From contig JAKIUJ010000006.1 in the NCBI GenBank assembly GCA_021647625.1, positions 1-44,753 on the forward strand: a stretch of DNA of 44,753 nt, read 5' to 3'. A program made the translations under genes and the position numbers. Below, in pieces: positions 43,894 to 44,753 of the stretch (position 1 is its first letter; each line of letters opens with the position of its first letter). The notes below the pieces were generated by a model, which did not search any database, was not told the DNA's origin, and worked only from the letters and a program-made list of their open reading frames with translations. The DNA is from Desulfobacula sp. (GTDB taxonomy: Bacteria; Desulfobacterota; Desulfobacteria; Desulfobacterales; Desulfobacteraceae).

Positions 43894-43946
43894 ACTTTTC
43901 AAGTATAAAAACATTTTGTTCTAAAGAGAAATATCAGGAGGGTGTT

Positions 43947-44177
43947 ATGGGAAAAATAATATTAAGACAGATGCAGGTGGATCAAACAGGAACAATTGTC
44001 TCTGTGAAAGCATTTGGTGAGCTTGGGCGCCGGCTGAGGGATATGGGGCTTGTTCCTGGAAAAAAAATTAAGGTCCAGGGCCGGGCCCCTCTTTATGATC
44101 CGGTCTCTGTAAGAATTATGGAATTTACATTAACTCTTCGAAATAATGAAGCTGATTTAATAGAAGTAGAGGTTTAA
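43947..44177 (+). CDS. feoA: Ferrous iron transport protein A
   Basis: A 76-residue SH3-like protein that supports FeoB-dependent Fe(II) uptake. GELGRRLRDMGLVPGKKIKV and PVSVRIMEFTLTLRNNEADL are the conserved FeoA segments. GGAGG precedes the ATG by about six bases. feoB begins five bases downstream. Confidence 0.95.
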   Translation: MGKIILRQMQVDQTGTIVSVKAFGELGRRLRDMGLVPGKKIKVQGRAPLYDPVSVRIMEFTLTLRNNEADLIEVEV

Positions 44178-44182
44178 AAAAA

Positions 44183-44753
44183 ATGAACACAGCAATTGTC
44201 TTGGCCGGTAACCCGAATTCAGGCAAGACTACTATTTTTAATGACCTTACAGGCTCAAAGCAACATGTGGGAAATTATCCCGGCGTCACGGTTGAAAAAA
44301 AACAGGGGATATGTGTTAGTGATGCCGGAAAATTTGATATAGTCGATCTTCCCGGCACCTATTCATTGTCTGCCTATTCTCTTGAAGAAGTAGTGGCAAG
44401 GGACTTCATTGTTAACGAAAAACCTGCGATGATCGTTAACATTGTTGATGCATCAAATCTTGAAAGAAACCTTTATTTGTCTGTTCAGTTTATGGAGATC
44501 GGGATACCTGTAACCATTGCACTGAACATGATGGACGTGGCAAAAAAAAGGGGCATTAAAATAGATATTGATAAATTGTCCCGCCTTTTAAATGTACCTG
44601 TTGTCCCGACGATTGCCCGGAGCGGCGACGGGAAAGCCGAATTGTTGCAGGCCATCGCATCCCATAAAGACGTCAAGGCTGTGCCGTTAAAGATATCTTA
44701 TGGCAGCGATATTGACCAGGCCCTCGATGAAATGGAAGACATCATTAAAGCAG
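44183..44753 (+). CDS. feoB: Ferrous iron transport protein B, N-terminal G-domain, cut by window end
   Basis: The first 190 codons of FeoB, the membrane Fe(II) transporter. The GTPase domain shows G1 AGNPNSGKTTIFNDLTG, G2 VGNYPGVTVEKK, G3 VDLPGTYSLSAYS and G4 ALNMMDVAKKRG. The frame stays open to the last base, so the transmembrane part lies outside. Confidence 0.96.
   Translation, partial: MNTAIVLAGNPNSGKTTIFNDLTGSKQHVGNYPGVTVEKKQGICVSDAGKFDIVDLPGTYSLSAYSLEEVVARDFIVNEKPAMIVNIVDASNLERNLYLSVQFMEIGIPVTIALNMMDVAKKRGIKIDIDKLSRLLNVPVVPTIARSGDGKAELLQAIASHKDVKAVPLKISYGSDIDQALDEMEDIIKA

Overview
The window looks like a chromosomal segment of a sulfate-reducing Desulfobacterota bacterium, most likely of the Desulfobacteraceae (Desulfobacula/Desulfobacter/Desulfobacterium-like). 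This rests on a Sec-containing HdrA fused to a GltD-like module, followed by MvhD and MetV/MetF, together with paired DUF1538 membrane genes and many palindromic intergenic repeats in AT-rich DNA. No rRNA, tRNA or CRISPR array was seen, and species identity cannot be settled from the sequence alone.

Layout. 1-948: the C-terminal part of an IS1634-like transposase cut by the window edge. 1217-7135 (minus): a compact housekeeping operon, ffh-rpsP-khpA-rimM-trmD-SPOUT methyltransferase-rplS-rnhB-yraN-rsmI. 7275-10973: rlmN, a single-domain response regulator, a PP-loop tRNA-thiolation-like gene and nth. 10963-18318: a signalling and uptake cluster. It holds an Hpt protein, an acidic protein, a CheY domain fused to a cytosolic NrtA/SsuA-like binding domain, an ABC transporter (permease, Tat-exported binding protein, ATPase), a second cytosolic binding-protein-like gene, and a CheD whose catalytic Cys is Ser. 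18325-24676: UbiB-like kinase, phasin-like protein, acyl-CoA dehydrogenase, metallo-beta-lactamase-fold hydrolase and an AmpG-like transporter.

25446-32128 is the metabolic highlight. A very large HdrA (1486 residues) is read through an in-frame TGA as selenocysteine. It is followed by MvhD, also with an in-frame TGA at a conserved Cys position, and then metV and metF. This resembles the proposed electron-bifurcating methylene-tetrahydrofolate reductase complex of acetogens, but without hdrB/hdrC beside it. A strong intrinsic terminator follows at 32290-32329.

32503-35190: yebG, a repeat-rich stretch around an unrecognised coiled-coil protein, and the frameshifted tail of a dead MFS transporter. 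35191-40641: an RND efflux pair and a SAM methyltransferase. 40802-43130 (minus): two DUF1538 membrane proteins, a PII-like protein and a CBS-domain protein. 43358-44753: a DtxR-type regulator divergent from feoA-feoB, with feoB cut by the window end.

Intergenic DNA carries at least five families of short palindromic elements with terminal inverted repeats and no coding capacity. Several abut stop codons or sit inside operons, and one repeat supplies the apparent start codon of nth. The most novel candidates are the CheY-binding-protein/ABC/CheD cluster and the double selenoprotein Hdr-Met operon.
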